The notes under the pieces: generated by a model
The model's input: the letters and a program-made list of their open reading frames with translations, nothing else
What the model was told of the DNA's origin: nothing
Databases searched by the model: none
Part shown: one piece after another, positions 11,440-24,400 of the stretch
Layout: every line of letters starts with the position of its first letter
How positions within the stretch are numbered: the stretch's first letter is position 1
Source: Azolla caroliniana
Lineage: Eukaryota > Polypodiophyta
Assembly: GCA_043228905.1 (NCBI GenBank)
Contig: JBHGNT010000021.1
Coordinates: 558,001 to 622,000 of the forward strand
Length of the DNA: 64,000 bases
Direction: 5' to 3'
Made by a program: the position numbers and the translations under genes

Positions 11440-13035
11440 TCACTGAGCTGCAGCAGCTTCCTTTTTATGCTCTAGCATTATTTCCCGAAGCATGACCATC
11501 TCCCTTATAAAATTGACATATGTATAAGGCCTTGCTGCAGCTTTCAGTACAGGTCTATGCTTTGATTCAAAACCAACAATCTTGTGTGCATCAATATCTA
11601 TGATATCCACTGAGTTGGCGATATTACCTTTCCTTGATCCCTTCTTTTGGAAATCACTAACAGAATTCGCATACCATTCATCATTCTCACTTTCGTTCTC
11701 CATATCATCATTCTCACTTTCGTTGCCTATATCATCCCACTCTTCATTTTCACTTTCATTTTCATTATCATGGCTGTTTTCAGTTTCATTATCATCATCG
11801 GTCCACTCGCTAAATTCTGTTTCATCATCAGTTCCTTCAGTGGTATCAAAACGTTCTTCTTCCTTCTTTCTGGCCATGCTTCCTGGTGTTGAAGCTTCGG
11901 TTTCTCTTCCCCTACGTGATGACTGTGAATCTTCTTCTTTCATCCAAACCCTCAAATGGGGATATGGAACGAAATACATAAGCTTAATGGGATGCATCGA
12001 GAACAAATGCTCTAAGCATGCAAGACGAGTTTCTTCAGAAGCTTGTTCATACCTTGAAGTGATTTCTTCATCTGAAGCATCCACATCTACACCCAAAATC
12101 CGACAAAAAACTCCATAATAGCTATCCTTTTCATGAACCTCTCCAACAGCCTCAAAGAGTAAATTTTGCAACCCATGAATAAACTCAAGCTGAGGTTCAA
12201 ACCGCACTTGATACGATGGTTTCTTCACAAAAACTAAATCAGGACGGATCCATGCCGTATGTTTGGTAATCCGATTTGTCATAACTGAACCGAGCCGAGA
12301 GGCCAAATTAACCTTATCCAACACCTCACCAGATTCTACTGTTATCTCCGAAACAAGACTCCATTCCTTCCAAAAAGGTTGATTCTCATACTTAAAGGGC
12401 AATCTAGCGAAAACATAGAAGAATTGAAGGCCTACTGAATCATCAAAGGTTTGGACTTGGCGATCATAGCTGACGGAAGCATTTTGAATTTCAGCCTCTT
12501 CTATATCTTGAAGGTTTTTAAGGGTAGACCACATAAACACATAGTCATCTGACCAGGAAGTAACTGGCTGAATTGTACCCACAACAGGGGCTTTGTAAGA
12601 GTAAGGCCCATAGGGGCCAAATTTGTAGTAATCATCAGGATGTTTTGTATACGGTCCAGAGGTTTTTTTTTTCTCTGTGTTTCCTCGGAGCTTTCTTGTT
12701 TTTAAGTGCTTTCCAGAGCGTCGAGGGCTCTCTCTGCTTCTTCCTGCTTGTGGGATTATTCGTTCACGTTGAGTTTTCTCTGAATCCGCAGAGAAGAAGC
12801 TCGATTTAGGTTTTCTGAAGAGACCTGCGCAGTTGATTCTGGGTCTAGGTTTTCTGAGCACGTCTGCGCCGTCGGTTCTGTGACAAGGGTTTCCAAGAAG
12901 AGAAAATGCGCCTTCGTTTCTGAGATCACCATATCCTGCAATTGGGCGATGCTTGATTCGTTCTGTGGGGAACAGAGAAGAAGAACTCCAAGCTAATGGA
13001 GAGAAAGGAGCAGAAAAGAAGGGAGAAGCAGCCAT
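11440..13035 (-). CDS. HEMERA/pTAC12 (PAP5)-like protein, single exon
   Basis: An uninterrupted 531-codon frame. After a serine/arginine-rich N-terminus that could act as a plastid transit peptide (about 1-60) and a basic stretch (about 90-125), a conserved core begins with GPYTKHPDDYYKFGPYGPY. It continues through motifs such as WSLVSEI, AWIRPDLVFVKKP and YQVRFEPQ. The C-terminal third is strongly acidic, with repeated NESEN-type units (about residues 415-465). This fits HEMERA/pTAC12/PAP5, a subunit tied to the plastid-encoded RNA polymerase and to phytochrome signalling in the nucleus; the length (~527 aa in Arabidopsis, from memory) also fits. The Arabidopsis gene is, as I recall, interrupted by introns, so an intact intronless copy suggests a retrogene or lineage-specific intron loss. 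Assignment rests on remembered motifs. Confidence 0.72.
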   Translation of the reverse strand: MAASPFFSAPFSPLAWSSSSLFPTERIKHRPIAGYGDLRNEGAFSLLGNPCHRTDGADVLRKPRPRINCAGLFRKPKSSFFSADSEKTQRERIIPQAGRSRESPRRSGKHLKTRKLRGNTEKKKTSGPYTKHPDDYYKFGPYGPYSYKAPVVGTIQPVTSWSDDYVFMWSTLKNLQDIEEAEIQNASVSYDRQVQTFDDSVGLQFFYVFARLPFKYENQPFWKEWSLVSEITVESGEVLDKVNLASRLGSVMTNRITKHTAWIRPDLVFVKKPSYQVRFEPQLEFIHGLQNLLFEAVGEVHEKDSYYGVFCRILGVDVDASDEEITSRYEQASEETRLACLEHLFSMHPIKLMYFVPYPHLRVWMKEEDSQSSRRGRETEASTPGSMARKKEEERFDTTEGTDDETEFSEWTDDDNETENSHDNENESENEEWDDIGNESENDDMENESENDEWYANSVSDFQKKGSRKGNIANSVDIIDIDAHKIVGFESKHRPVLKAAARPYTYVNFIREMVMLREIMLEHKKEAAAAQ

Positions 13036-13119
13036 GGCTGAGGCTTTAAGCTAAGGTTTTGGAAGAAACTTGAAAGCCCAAAGTCTAGAAGGTTTTGATG
13101 GGTTAGAGTTACCCCAATG

Positions 13120-13125
13120 TATATA
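13120..13125 (-). promoter_or_regulatory. Candidate TATA box of the HEMERA-like gene
   Basis: TATATA (minus strand context CATATATACATT) lies about 85 bp upstream of the ATG at 13035. That spacing would give a leader of roughly 50-60 nt. If this is a retrogene, the promoter must have been acquired locally. Confidence 0.35.
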
Positions 13126-13904
13126 TGCACTATCTCTACCCCACAGTAGGCAGCTATTTGGGGGGTGGGGGGGCTCTCTTTTGATGGCCTCTTCGATTCT
13201 AGTAACCCGCTCTACGAATAGTCGTCCATCCCCACACACCCTATGTGTGTCCATTCCCAATGATCCTACACCAGAAAGCTTTGAAATGCGCCGAGCAGTC
13301 TAGTGCTCATGCACATGCTAGAAAGCTTCCAAACACCCTATGCTAAGAATTGATCGAGTGCTCAATTCTGATGCAAATGAATGTGATCTTGTTGGACCCA
13401 ATTTCCCATCTGGCAAAAAGACCTCATGTAAACAAGTGCTAGAATATTCAGGATATATGCTAATTTATGTCATACATTGTAGGAGGCATAGTTGGCGACC
13501 CAAATCCATGGATGCTAGAGGCTTTGTACAATCAAAGTGATCCAATGCTAACGGATGCTAAAGAACCCATATAGACCCATACATATGAACTTAATACTTC
13601 CCATGTCATCCTCCTAGATAAGCCTACTAATAGCTAGGGTTTGACAAACTATTTGCTTCCTTGTCATAACTAATTTAAGAAATTTTCAATAATTAGTTGA
13701 AGCATATTATTAGAAAGCTTATAATGATGAATAAATTAAGTAAGAGAAGTAGATTATGCTTAATACAATGCCACACTTTGAAAATTTATACATTATTATT
13801 ATATACATGTTAGACAAATATGTTCAAAATATTAGGGGCATAAATCATGTAGCAAGCATAATGAACAAAAAGAGTTATTATACAAATACCTGAACAAGGC
13901 CTAC

Positions 13905-15810
13905 ATAATAGGTAGAGTGTCATGGTGTTGGTTAATGCAACCGCGGGCCAAAGGGGGGCTTGGCCTCATAGACCCCTTAATGCAGAGTCGTTCATTGCTG
14001 GCTAAAATGGTGGTTCGTTGCCTCCTGCCAGGTAAGGGGTGCTAGAAGGTACTACTTCGCAACAGGTTGCAAGCAGGGACTCCCAAGTATGGTGGGCCTT
14101 GGCCCGACTCCTTGAATTGGTGCTGCACGAGCGGAGTCCCACCCAAGCTGGCTTGCCATCCGGAGGACAGGGTCGCGAACTCCATCTTGCGGGCATGGTG
14201 CCATCTACGACAACATTTGGTCAAGCACACCCCGGAGACATTGACCGAATGGACTAGACAACCACTATTCTGGAAACGTGCGAACAAGTGACGACACGAT
14301 GCTAGGGCAACTTAAGGGCCTAGGATGGGGAAAGCTAGCACAAATAGGCCTCCTATCTATAGACGATTGGAGACGCATGGTTGTTTCAGGAAGAGCCCAA
14401 CAAGACCTTTTCCCTCCCCTCAAGGGAGCTACGAAAATGCGGAGACTGATAGCTGAGGAAGTTGACAGGGTTCCGATGGGGGAGGCGAGAGAACATGCAT
14501 GGTTCGGTCTCTTTGACGAAGCTGGAATGGTCAAGTCGCTAAAGGGTGTGAGCGGATTGGGGAGAGATACAGTTTTTGGGGACAGTCAGAGCAGGGGCTC
14601 TTGGCACCCAATCCGAGTGGTGGCACAGGTTGATAACATCTGGAAGACAGACCCAGATGTTGCTAAGGTGGAACCCCATTGGAGGTTAAGGGTATACGGT
14701 TGTCGCCCCCTTGTCGATCTAGATTGGGACATAGGGGATTTCAGATGGAAACATGACGATAGACTCCATCACGTCTTCGATTACACCACTAAATTGGATC
14801 GGACTTTGCAACTGTAGCTAGGCAGCCCCCTTCGCAATGGCTGGCGAACATTGGGCATCCCCGATGAGGCGCTCATTACCTTTTGGATGGGTCTCTGGCG
14901 TCTCCACATGCCTGAAAAGATCAAGCTCTTTTGGTGGCAGATCGGTCATAATGTGGTGCTCGTTGGCGAATGGCTAGATAAACGTGGCGGCTCGTTAGGC
15001 TGCCCATTGTGCTCTTGACCTATTGAGACTCTGAGACATTGTCTATGGGATTGCCCTCAAGCTCAAAAGGTATGGGATAGAGTGACTCGCCTCCTTGCGG
15101 CATGTGAAGTTGAAGGAACAACCTCGTGGAGCGCTGCGGCATGGATTGATCACTCGGTCGAAGGGTGGACGGACACCGTCAATGCGGATAGTTAGTGCTA
15201 TGTATGCACGAGAGGCAAAATCGTCAAGATCCGTTTTGAAAGAGGCTTGCAGCCCGCATCCCTTAGGTTTCCAGAAATCTGGATGTTGATCGTAGGTTTC
15301 ACCTTGTGGTATATATGGAAAGCGCGTTGCCTCAAGGTTTTCCAAGGTACGGTACGACCCCCGAAGGAAGTGATCATGGACATATGGTTCGCGCCTATCA
15401 ACTGCCTACGAGGGCAACTAGAAGAGGTTTGCCGCCACTCCAACGACGTGGTCTCTGCTCGTTTGCGCTTTTGGCAGAAATGGTGGAACACACCTATGGT
15501 GATGCAAGGCAGGAGTGGCCCGAGGTGGAACTACTAGCCCCCACGTTGGTTGTTTCCTACTCACCTACCACCCCCTCTTCGTTGTAGGCCCCAAGAGCCG
15601 ACTCGTACTAGGCAACATTGAAGGGCATCGCCTTGGATATAGGTAGCTTCTTACATTAAGTTAGGCCGCAAGGCATTGTAAGTAGGCTCATCTTCTTTTA
15701 CTTGATCGGAGAAAGACTCCCCGATGTGTGTATAAGTCTCCTTGTAGACTCTCTATGTAATAATCCTTCCTAACTAATGGGAAAGTAGCTTCATTTTGGA
15801 AAAAAAAATC
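13905..15810 (+). mobile_element. LINE ORF2 C-terminal remnant with zf-RVT domain
   Basis: Translating the plus strand with frame changes gives a non-LTR retrotransposon ORF2 tail. First comes a KGGLGLIDPLMQSRSLLAKM segment (about 13950-14010), then an open frame 14278-14817. A reverse-transcriptase zinc-binding (zf-RVT) segment follows (about 14821-15080) with MPEKIKLFWWQ, CPLC and the ETLRHCLWDCPQA pattern, and then a residual open frame around 15247-15537. Stops and frame shifts show it is dead. The reverse transcriptase itself is missing, so the copy is 5'-truncated. It ends close to an A run (about 15799-15807), consistent with a poly(A) tail. The block is visibly more GC-rich than its flanks. 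Confidence 0.8.
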
Positions 15811-16415
15811 CAGCCTACCTTTCACTTTAGGCATGTATGACATTAGTTTCTATGCACAACTTTAAAAACCTGTTATCGTTGGCCAATTTCGTTTAAAGGG
15901 TGGTTTGAGTATGACTATCTTTGTGTGAATGCACAAACCATGAAAAAACCCTTTTGCATCTTTTTACTTTTGATTACATCAAACTACTCCTGTGTTAGGG
16001 CTGAGACAAACATATAAGCCAGAAGCCAAATTTGAACATAATATTACAGAAATTGAAAGAAACCAAGGGCTTACTTGAACACGATCGAAATAACAGGTTA
16101 ACTAACAAATTTTCAATGAATCCAACATAAAAGAAATTTAAAAAATTTCATATAAAAGTTAGAGTTTCTAAATGTTATATGTTATCAATCATACAATGCC
16201 ATAAACATCAGGTAAAATATGTTTAACGAATGTTATCAAACAGTGAATTCTTCGCTGATCCTGAGATATTCCTTTTGGATCTTTTCAACAACTTAAGCCC
16301 CCTCGGTAATAATGTTTAATCATACTGTTTGTAAAATTATACAATTGATGAAGAACATGTATTCTGGACTAGTCAGAAAGATACAATTTATTTTTGTTTT
16401 GTTTTGAAACTTATG

Positions 16416-19400
16416 TTAAAAATCCAAAGAAAAACCCTTTGTATCATGTCTTTGTGTACTACTATTCTTTCGATTGTCTGAATTGGCACTGCTGTTGTTA
16501 TCTTCAATCAACGTGGTGGGAAGAGCTTTGGTTTGTCGGGTTCGGCTCAGCCCTAGACGTGGGAGACCTTTATTTAAGCCATCCAATAAAACACATGCTT
16601 TGCACCATTTCTGTATTATTATGGCTAAACATCTTAGAATACAAATAATAGCATCGCATGCCCAAAATATATTAATACAAAATCACAAAGATCTGATGTG
16701 TAAATGTTTGGCACCGCAGATGATGGAAGCAAATAGAAAACATACTAGTAGCCCTTTGAGTTACTATACCTGGCTCGATATATATCCACATCTTTCACAC
16801 AATCCTTGTTCTGGCATCTTAACATCAAGAGAGATTCGGAAACCCTCCCCGGATTTGATAATATCCAGAATAGCCCTTGGTCTGCACAATATTCCTTCCA
16901 TAAATTGATCAGCAATAAAAGAGAAACAAACATTTGATTGATCATTCACCTAAAACATTTAATTATCCACTATTACTATCCAAAAAGCATGCCTTATTGC
17001 CTCAAGATCTTTGATAAACTCTCTTGCGAATCCTCGATATGCATTGGGTGAGTATATGCCTGTAGAAAGAATACGTAAACAAGACCTTCTGAGAAAAACA
17101 CTACACGTGTCGTTTTACATCATTTAGAACATCGATTCTACTCTGTAGCATGCATCTTACTAGTTAAACGACATTAAAGACAAAAGACAAAGTTGTGCGC
17201 AGTGGGAGAATATCTAGATATATTCCCTAGCTCATTCCTAAAGGAAATTATTTTGGGTGACCAAACAAACACTTTGCAATGGTTTGTGTAGGGATTATCT
17301 TCCTCTCAAAACAAGTAATAACATCAAAACAAAAAACTAGAACATAATATAACAAATAGGCTGTCGATATTCTTGACAAAAATTCCTATCAGCTTTACCA
17401 TCTGGTTCATAAGCACATGGAATGCATTTTGGTAATGAGAAACAAGCACGAGAATGACCAAAATAGTTGTTCTGGCAATGGAACAAAATTGGGGATGCGA
17501 AGTAGAATATCTCTATGACGTGATTGTCGCACATGAGAGTAATTTCCTATGTGCTTTCCAGAAAGATAAACATCAAATATTCAAATGCATGAACATGTAA
17601 TACATTAATTTCTCTATGATTATAATCCAATCAGGTGGTGACAGTAATGCAGGCAATGGAGCAAAATAGGGGATGGGAAGTAGAAAACCTCTATGACTAA
17701 GATCTGATCACCTGATTGTCAGAAATGAGATTGCTAAATGATCAATATCAAACGCTCAAACACACTACCATCTAATATATCATTCTCTATGATTATGATC
17801 CAATCACATGGTCATCAGAAACGAGATTGCTGTTTTACATGTTTGCCCAAAAGATAAATATCGAACACTCATAGGGTGTGGCATGTAATGCAATATATAT
17901 TTCTAGATATAGACAGTGATGATCATCTCAAATTTCTTGTACCAACCTATGAATAGTAAATAGAACAGCAAGTACAAAAGAAACTTACATTCTGTAGAGA
18001 AGTAATCCAATTTCTTGAAGTAAGCATACGTGATGAAAATACGTCAAGGTGTCAAAGGAAAAATAGAAAATATGTAGGAAAAACAAACAAAGCGATAAAT
18101 ACTTATGATACAAACACTGCAACATAGCATTAATTCACTTTAATAGCAAGATAGGATATATCACAATCTCTTTCTCATATGTGTATTTGAATGGTTTGCA
18201 ACGAGGCAGCGATCCTTCTTCTCCTGTAACTATGGATGTGCACCGACTTAGTCTGCAACAAAAAGGATTCAAAGATTACCTCCCTAAACTCACTTTCCAA
18301 ACTAATCAGATAAAACCAGGACAAGGGGGAACAGGGAATTGGGGGGGGAGGTGTAAGTCTCAGATACTATTAACATTCATACACGATACCAGTAAAAAAA
18401 TCCATTCAATATTGAACCCTCTTCCTTCCTCTTCCTCTTCTATTCTTCTACTTGGAGTTTAGGTTGGGTGAGTCATGATCACAAGGGTGGAATTGGGCCA
18501 CCTCTTCATCATTTTCTATTTCTACTTGGGTTGGGTAAGAGATGTTTAAGGTTTCGTCTCACTCATAGAGGTGATGAACAGAGGAACAAAAAGGTGGAGA
18601 AAGGAGGCAGACCACAAGAGGGAGTGGAAAGCCACAACAACAAAAGGCGTGGCAGCCGTTCTTCGTGAGCTTGGGCCACCAAAACTCGGAGTCCTTCCAT
18701 TATAATCCCCGCTCCATTGTAATCACTATTGTAAACATTTCTCACAATCACTATTGTAATCATTTTATACTTGGGTTGAAAACCTTATTTTGTAAAAAGG
18801 TTTTTCTTTTAAAAACTAAAGTTTAAGGTCTTAATCTAGGTCTTGTTTTATTGATCGGATGCAATACCATGGTGAGAGGGGGAGAGAGAATCGCGGCACC
18901 AGCAAAAGGAGAAGGAATTAATTCCTTCACTCTGAGGTTTCCTTGACTCTAAGATTTCCTCCAGTCTAAGCTTTCCTCTACTCTAAGGTTTCCTTGGGTC
19001 TAGACTTTCCTCGACCCGAATCAAATCCTCAATCCTGACAGCTCACTATTTCACAAGGGGGAAATTACACAAGGAAACACATGATGGGGTTTAGGTGTCT
19101 CCTCGCCCAACGTCATGTCTTCCCTGGTTCAGGTCCCCCACAGTCCAGTTCGAGTAGCACATGCACGCATGTTTACGTGGCACCACTACCGCAGCTAATT
19201 GACATGCAAGCAGAGAGGAACTCCCTTATATAACTTTGTAGGCCTAAGCCCCAGGTGCATTCTCTTCATGCTCCTTGACAACTATACCCCTGGCTGCTAG
19301 ACCTCTGGCTTGCTGTTTGGCTGTTGTAAGCTTCTTGTCACTCCAATTGTAAAGATGCAATCAGAGCTCAGATTTCATCACCATGTTTGTCTATGTGCAT

Positions 19401-21366
19401 GAGAATTTCGTCCACAGCCCACAGTTTCATTGCATTAGCGCATTCCATCACTGCTGCCAGATCGCCAAATGACAGGCTTCCTTTTCCGTGACCTCCACTG
19501 TGCTCTCCGCTTCGTTTGCTCCTTGTTCCACCATGCATCATTGCTCGGTGACCAATGGTCAGTGTTCTTCTTCTGACAATGTGCTCAATGCGGTACTTGG
19601 CAGCCTGAGGTGGCAGCGGTGGCATGCTTTTCCACAACTACTTGTTTTCTAAGATAACTCCACGCCTTTGTCCAATCGTGGTAGCCATTCAATTTGTTCT
19701 CTGCAGCCCATGCTTGTTCATGGTAGCTTTCAGCCTGCTTAGCAGCATTTGCTGCAGATTCCAACGAGGCAATAATTTCTGTACAGAAGGGTTGTTTGTT
19801 GAGTTGGAGGTCTGTGGAGTAAGTGGGATCCATGGATTATCCAATCAGCTCCATGGTTCCATCCACTGCCAGTATGAGTGGAAGGGGTTTGGCAGCAAGG
19901 CCTCGAGTAGGGGTTTAGGTGAAACACAATGATTAATCGTGGCTTGACTAGCTGTCAAGGGTACCCACCTAATATGTACCTTTATCTTTTTCATCATGTA
20001 GGGTCCAGCCCAACAAATGTGGAGCTTGGCAAGCATCAAAATGGAGTGTATTTGGAAGACAAAAATAAACTTCCATTTCTTAAATTAATTTACTATTTTT
20101 TAAAATCTCAATCAGCAAAGACTTTCTCCTACTTACCTGGACCACCTAAGAAGCCGATATACAGTTGTTATGAGCAGATTAGGAAACACACAAAATTAAC
20201 AATAAAGTGTGCTTCCTCAATTTAGATGAGGTAACCAAAATTCAACCACCAATCAAGGCCATTTACTTGGGGCTTTCTAGGCCAAGATAAACGAAATTCA
20301 GAAATTCCAGGTTAACTTAGAAAAGACTTGTACAGATCCGAGGACCAATTACCAACTGATCAAAACTCGAATGAAGAGGAATGGCCACGCAGTGACCCCA
20401 TGAAAACCCCAATGAAGCATTAGGCAATAACAGCCAATAGACAACAGTGACCAACACGTGGTCACCACAGCTAAGGTGGCCAATTTTTTAAAAAATCTTT
20501 TCTTCAGACACTGTCCCAATAGTATATCATGTGTTAGCTGTGTGGAGAAGGATATCTATCATTCGTTATAAAGTCACAAATATAAATATATATGATTATG
20601 ATAAGAGTACACATAGAATAGAATAGTTAGATGCTTAGAAAGAGAAAACCACTTAAAGTGGGACCATTATCAATCGCTTCCTACTTGTTTGTTGTGTTTA
20701 ATCAAGCATCTACCATTTTTGGAGGTATCATTTGCTCAAAATACTTGTTATTTGTGTTTGTTTTGCTAACTTCTAATCAGGCATCAATTGCCTCATGTAT
20801 GTAATTCAGTGGATTTGGATAACCTATTGTCTGATTGTTAGTAACCAGGATGCCTGAGGTCGCCTTATCAATATGTGCTCTGATTTGTGTGAGATATCTA
20901 TTCACTATATGATTCTATTATTATGATTTGTTTCCACACTGATTGGGGTTGATCACCATTGTCGGAATACCCATGACAACTCCCACATTAAAATAGACAA
21001 TAATTTGCATTTCGGAATTTAGATTCAAATTCGTTTAGAGATCTCTTTTGTGATTGGGATAGATCTGTCTTAGTCATTATTTGATTAATATCCTAGAAGT
21101 AGATAATGTGCAATGACAAAGAATGTGACCTTGCAATATCACCACGAAGAAGATTTAATAAAACTGTCTCAGCCATATCATCAGCATTGTGACCTGTTGC
21201 GAGTTTGTTAACGCCCAGCATAACAGCCCCCCTGTCCAATGCCTGTCGGAATCAATTCACTAAATGATGATTTTAAACAATTCTTTGTATCAAAGTGTGA
21301 AATCTACCTTTTCATGTAAAACCCGTGTCTTATCAATGCTTTGTTTTCTCTGATGCAGCATATGTA

Positions 21367-21405
<39 letters not shown>

Positions 21406-24400
21406 TGCATACATACATACATACATACATACATACAAATACACGTACATATATACATGTATGTATGTATGTATACACATATTGTAGTTGACAGCATACA
21501 CCTGACTAATAGCTGCAACAATGCTTACCTGACGTCTAAACACCCCACAAAATGTGCAATTGTTCCTTAAGCCTATCTCAGACACTATTTCATCCATGGT
21601 CCATCCATATAATGATTTGTATGAAACAACGAGAAGTGGCACACCATACTGCAAAAAAACACCTAAAATAAGTCCCAATAAATACTGGCATTTGATTATT
21701 GCATAATGGTTTAAACATATACTTGTTTCTCATTTCTCTTCACAGTCTCAAGCGAGTCATCCCTATAGCCAGTGATGCCTTCATCAATTGACAAAAGAAA
21801 TACATCAAGGCCATAGCTATGTCGACGATTCAGCTCTGTTAGCACATAAGCTAGCACCGTTGAATCTACACCAATAACATACAATAATTAGTTTGCACTA
21901 GTGATCTATTTTTACCATCCATTTCACTTTTTCAAAACTTAGATCACCTTTTCCACCAGATGCACCAATTGCAACACGATCGCCAGGTTTAAATAATTGA
22001 TTTTGTATTATTGTCTCATGTATCTCCTCTTCAAATTTCAGGAAAAAACATTCTTTACAAACCTGTAGAAGTCAAACGTTAAGAATGAAAGAATGAAAGT
22101 CGTAAATGACCCAACAAGAGATTGCATCTTAAATGTTATCTTGTCTTTGAGAACAATAAATTTAATAAAAATAACTAAATACAGGGTACTAAATAATCTA
22201 GTTATCGAGGGACTTCAGATTCTGAACTTAGATGGATTGAAACTTCTACCATCAAAAACCTCCAATGTGGGTTGTTCTACGACGGGGTGACCGTCTGAAA
22301 TGAGGGAGCACCTTTGGTGCCAAGTCATAATGGCCTTTATTTGTCAATGACAAAGGGTGACAATAATGTGGTCCAGATGGTCATTGCCTACATGCATGAC
22401 ATATTGCTATTGCCTAATCTAGGGTAACCTCTTTCAAGTGTCCTGATCAAGACCCTATTAGCGTGGCCCTTGATTGACTAGTAGCATGAGTGATGGTGTT
22501 AAAGAATTTTGTGCTTGTCTCAGTTGATGAGTACTTGTTGTATTGTTATCCATCAACTTCTTTCTATGTCTCTTGAGTTCTAACAAGATACTCTCAAGCA
22601 TCATTTATCTTCATATTCCATTAGCTTGTGTGGCAGGGCAACCCCTTGCTTGAAGAGGCAATGGTATCTCCCTCTTATCTCATAAAAAACAGTACAATTG
22701 CAAACATAATGTTCATCCAAGTCCACCTCCTGATGGCACAATTGGCAGCTATGTTCTTCCATAGATTAGCATACATATCTACTTATTTTAATTTATAATT
22801 CATGTGAAGAGGTCTTAATTGCCATATAACATTGTCGAGTGCATAAGATAGATGTGTATCCATATAAGCAAGCATGATAATAGGTCCACCCTACAACGTA
22901 TGTAAAAAGAGTACCTAATATTGGGTCACCTTCCTACCAAGACATGTCATGGGGTTGCTCCATGTTCTTTCAATGTCGAATGAAATAACATCAGCTTGGA
23001 TTACTCTATTCTTTTCACATTTCGTCATTTTCAGATGTAGACATTCAAGGTATATTGGAATGGGATAATGCATTTATATTATGCTATGTGACTGGAACCA
23101 TTCTTGCATTTCAGCATACCAATAATGATCATCTCTATGTTTAGCAAGTTATTTTCATGACATAATTATTGATCTTGACAACCCGTTGGATAGAAGTCAC
23201 TGATCAGAGTAGTGCCTTGGTGGGTATTGGATCTGCACCCTTCTCCTCCCCAATGATATCATGGGGCACCAATGCTTTGCTCCTTGTCATACATGCAGTC
23301 ATCAAGACTAAAGGCTTCTCGAAATCATGTCAATCATATGCTCTATGAAATCTCAGTTCCTGATTTTCTACTCCATAGAGAAATAATTGGTTTTAAAGGT
23401 GCATCAAACAACCACAATTTAGTCCCTGGTCTTTGAACCTGTATATGTGTACTCTCAAGGACACCAAAGGCTGCATATCCATGATAAAGTCGTGAATAGG
23501 TAGTCTCCCATAGGCAGAACTGAGACCATGTTAATGTTACTCCTAGAACTGTGTTGGATTGTGTGGATGCCATTTTTTCCTATCTTAAGAAGAATTTTGG
23601 CTCTGACCTTGTTCCCAGGCTTGAGTGGTGTTAAACACTATCAATTCAGTTTTATCAAGGTTGATTGACAAATCTTTATTGATATGAAATGAATTTAAAT
23701 CATTTAGATTACTTAGTAGTCCTCTTGGGAGTTGGAAATGAAGACAATGTCATCAACACAAAGTAATTTCGGTAAGACCACCCCTGGTAAGCAGGCTTTT
23801 GAACCACCCAATCTTTCTTTGTAATTAGATATCTCATCTATATAAAGGTTGAAGAGAGAGGGTGATAGTAGGAATCCTTCTTTAACTTCAATCATGATAT
23901 CCACTCCACAGCCTTCAACAATAGGATTGCACATTTTTCTTGATACTGATTCATATAGTGCATAGATTCCCCAGTTATAAACTGAACAAGCACTCAAAAA
24001 ACGTAATAAACAAAGTGGCCTGACTTGGGCCTTTATACACAAGAAAGAACTTTTACTGGCATAACATACCAGAGCCTAAGGTGTGTTTTATTGTTTCATA
24101 ATGTATGTTTCACATATGCTGAAAATTATCATTATTATAAATTCAACCTCACATCATTACATCTACTGTTATGTGACCATGATGCACCTGATATATAAAA
24201 TGTTGCATCTTAAATTCCAGCATATACATAGCTACATAACTTTGAATTTTTCCTAAGGTTACAAACATGGTTATTATACAATCGTTACTTCTTGCGAGAG
24301 ATCAGCTATGTGATTAGCCTAGGATTAGAATAATTTATGTGTTTAGATTTTAGAGTGTGAAACCGCTATTCTTGCTTGTGAGTGGGGTTCCTTCACTTTG

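Noticed and set aside
11582-12118. 178-codon plus-strand frame
   Set aside because: Antisense to the acidic repeat region of the HEMERA-like gene; its serine/phenylalanine-rich content is the reverse of GAA/GAT codons.
14039-14291. Several overlapping ORFs on both strands
   Set aside because: Reading-frame fragments and shadows of the decayed, GC-richer LINE ORF2.
21290-21678. 124-codon minus frame in CTU1
   Set aside because: Only its first part is exon 4; the YIYIYI tail is the AT/CATA microsatellite of intron 4.
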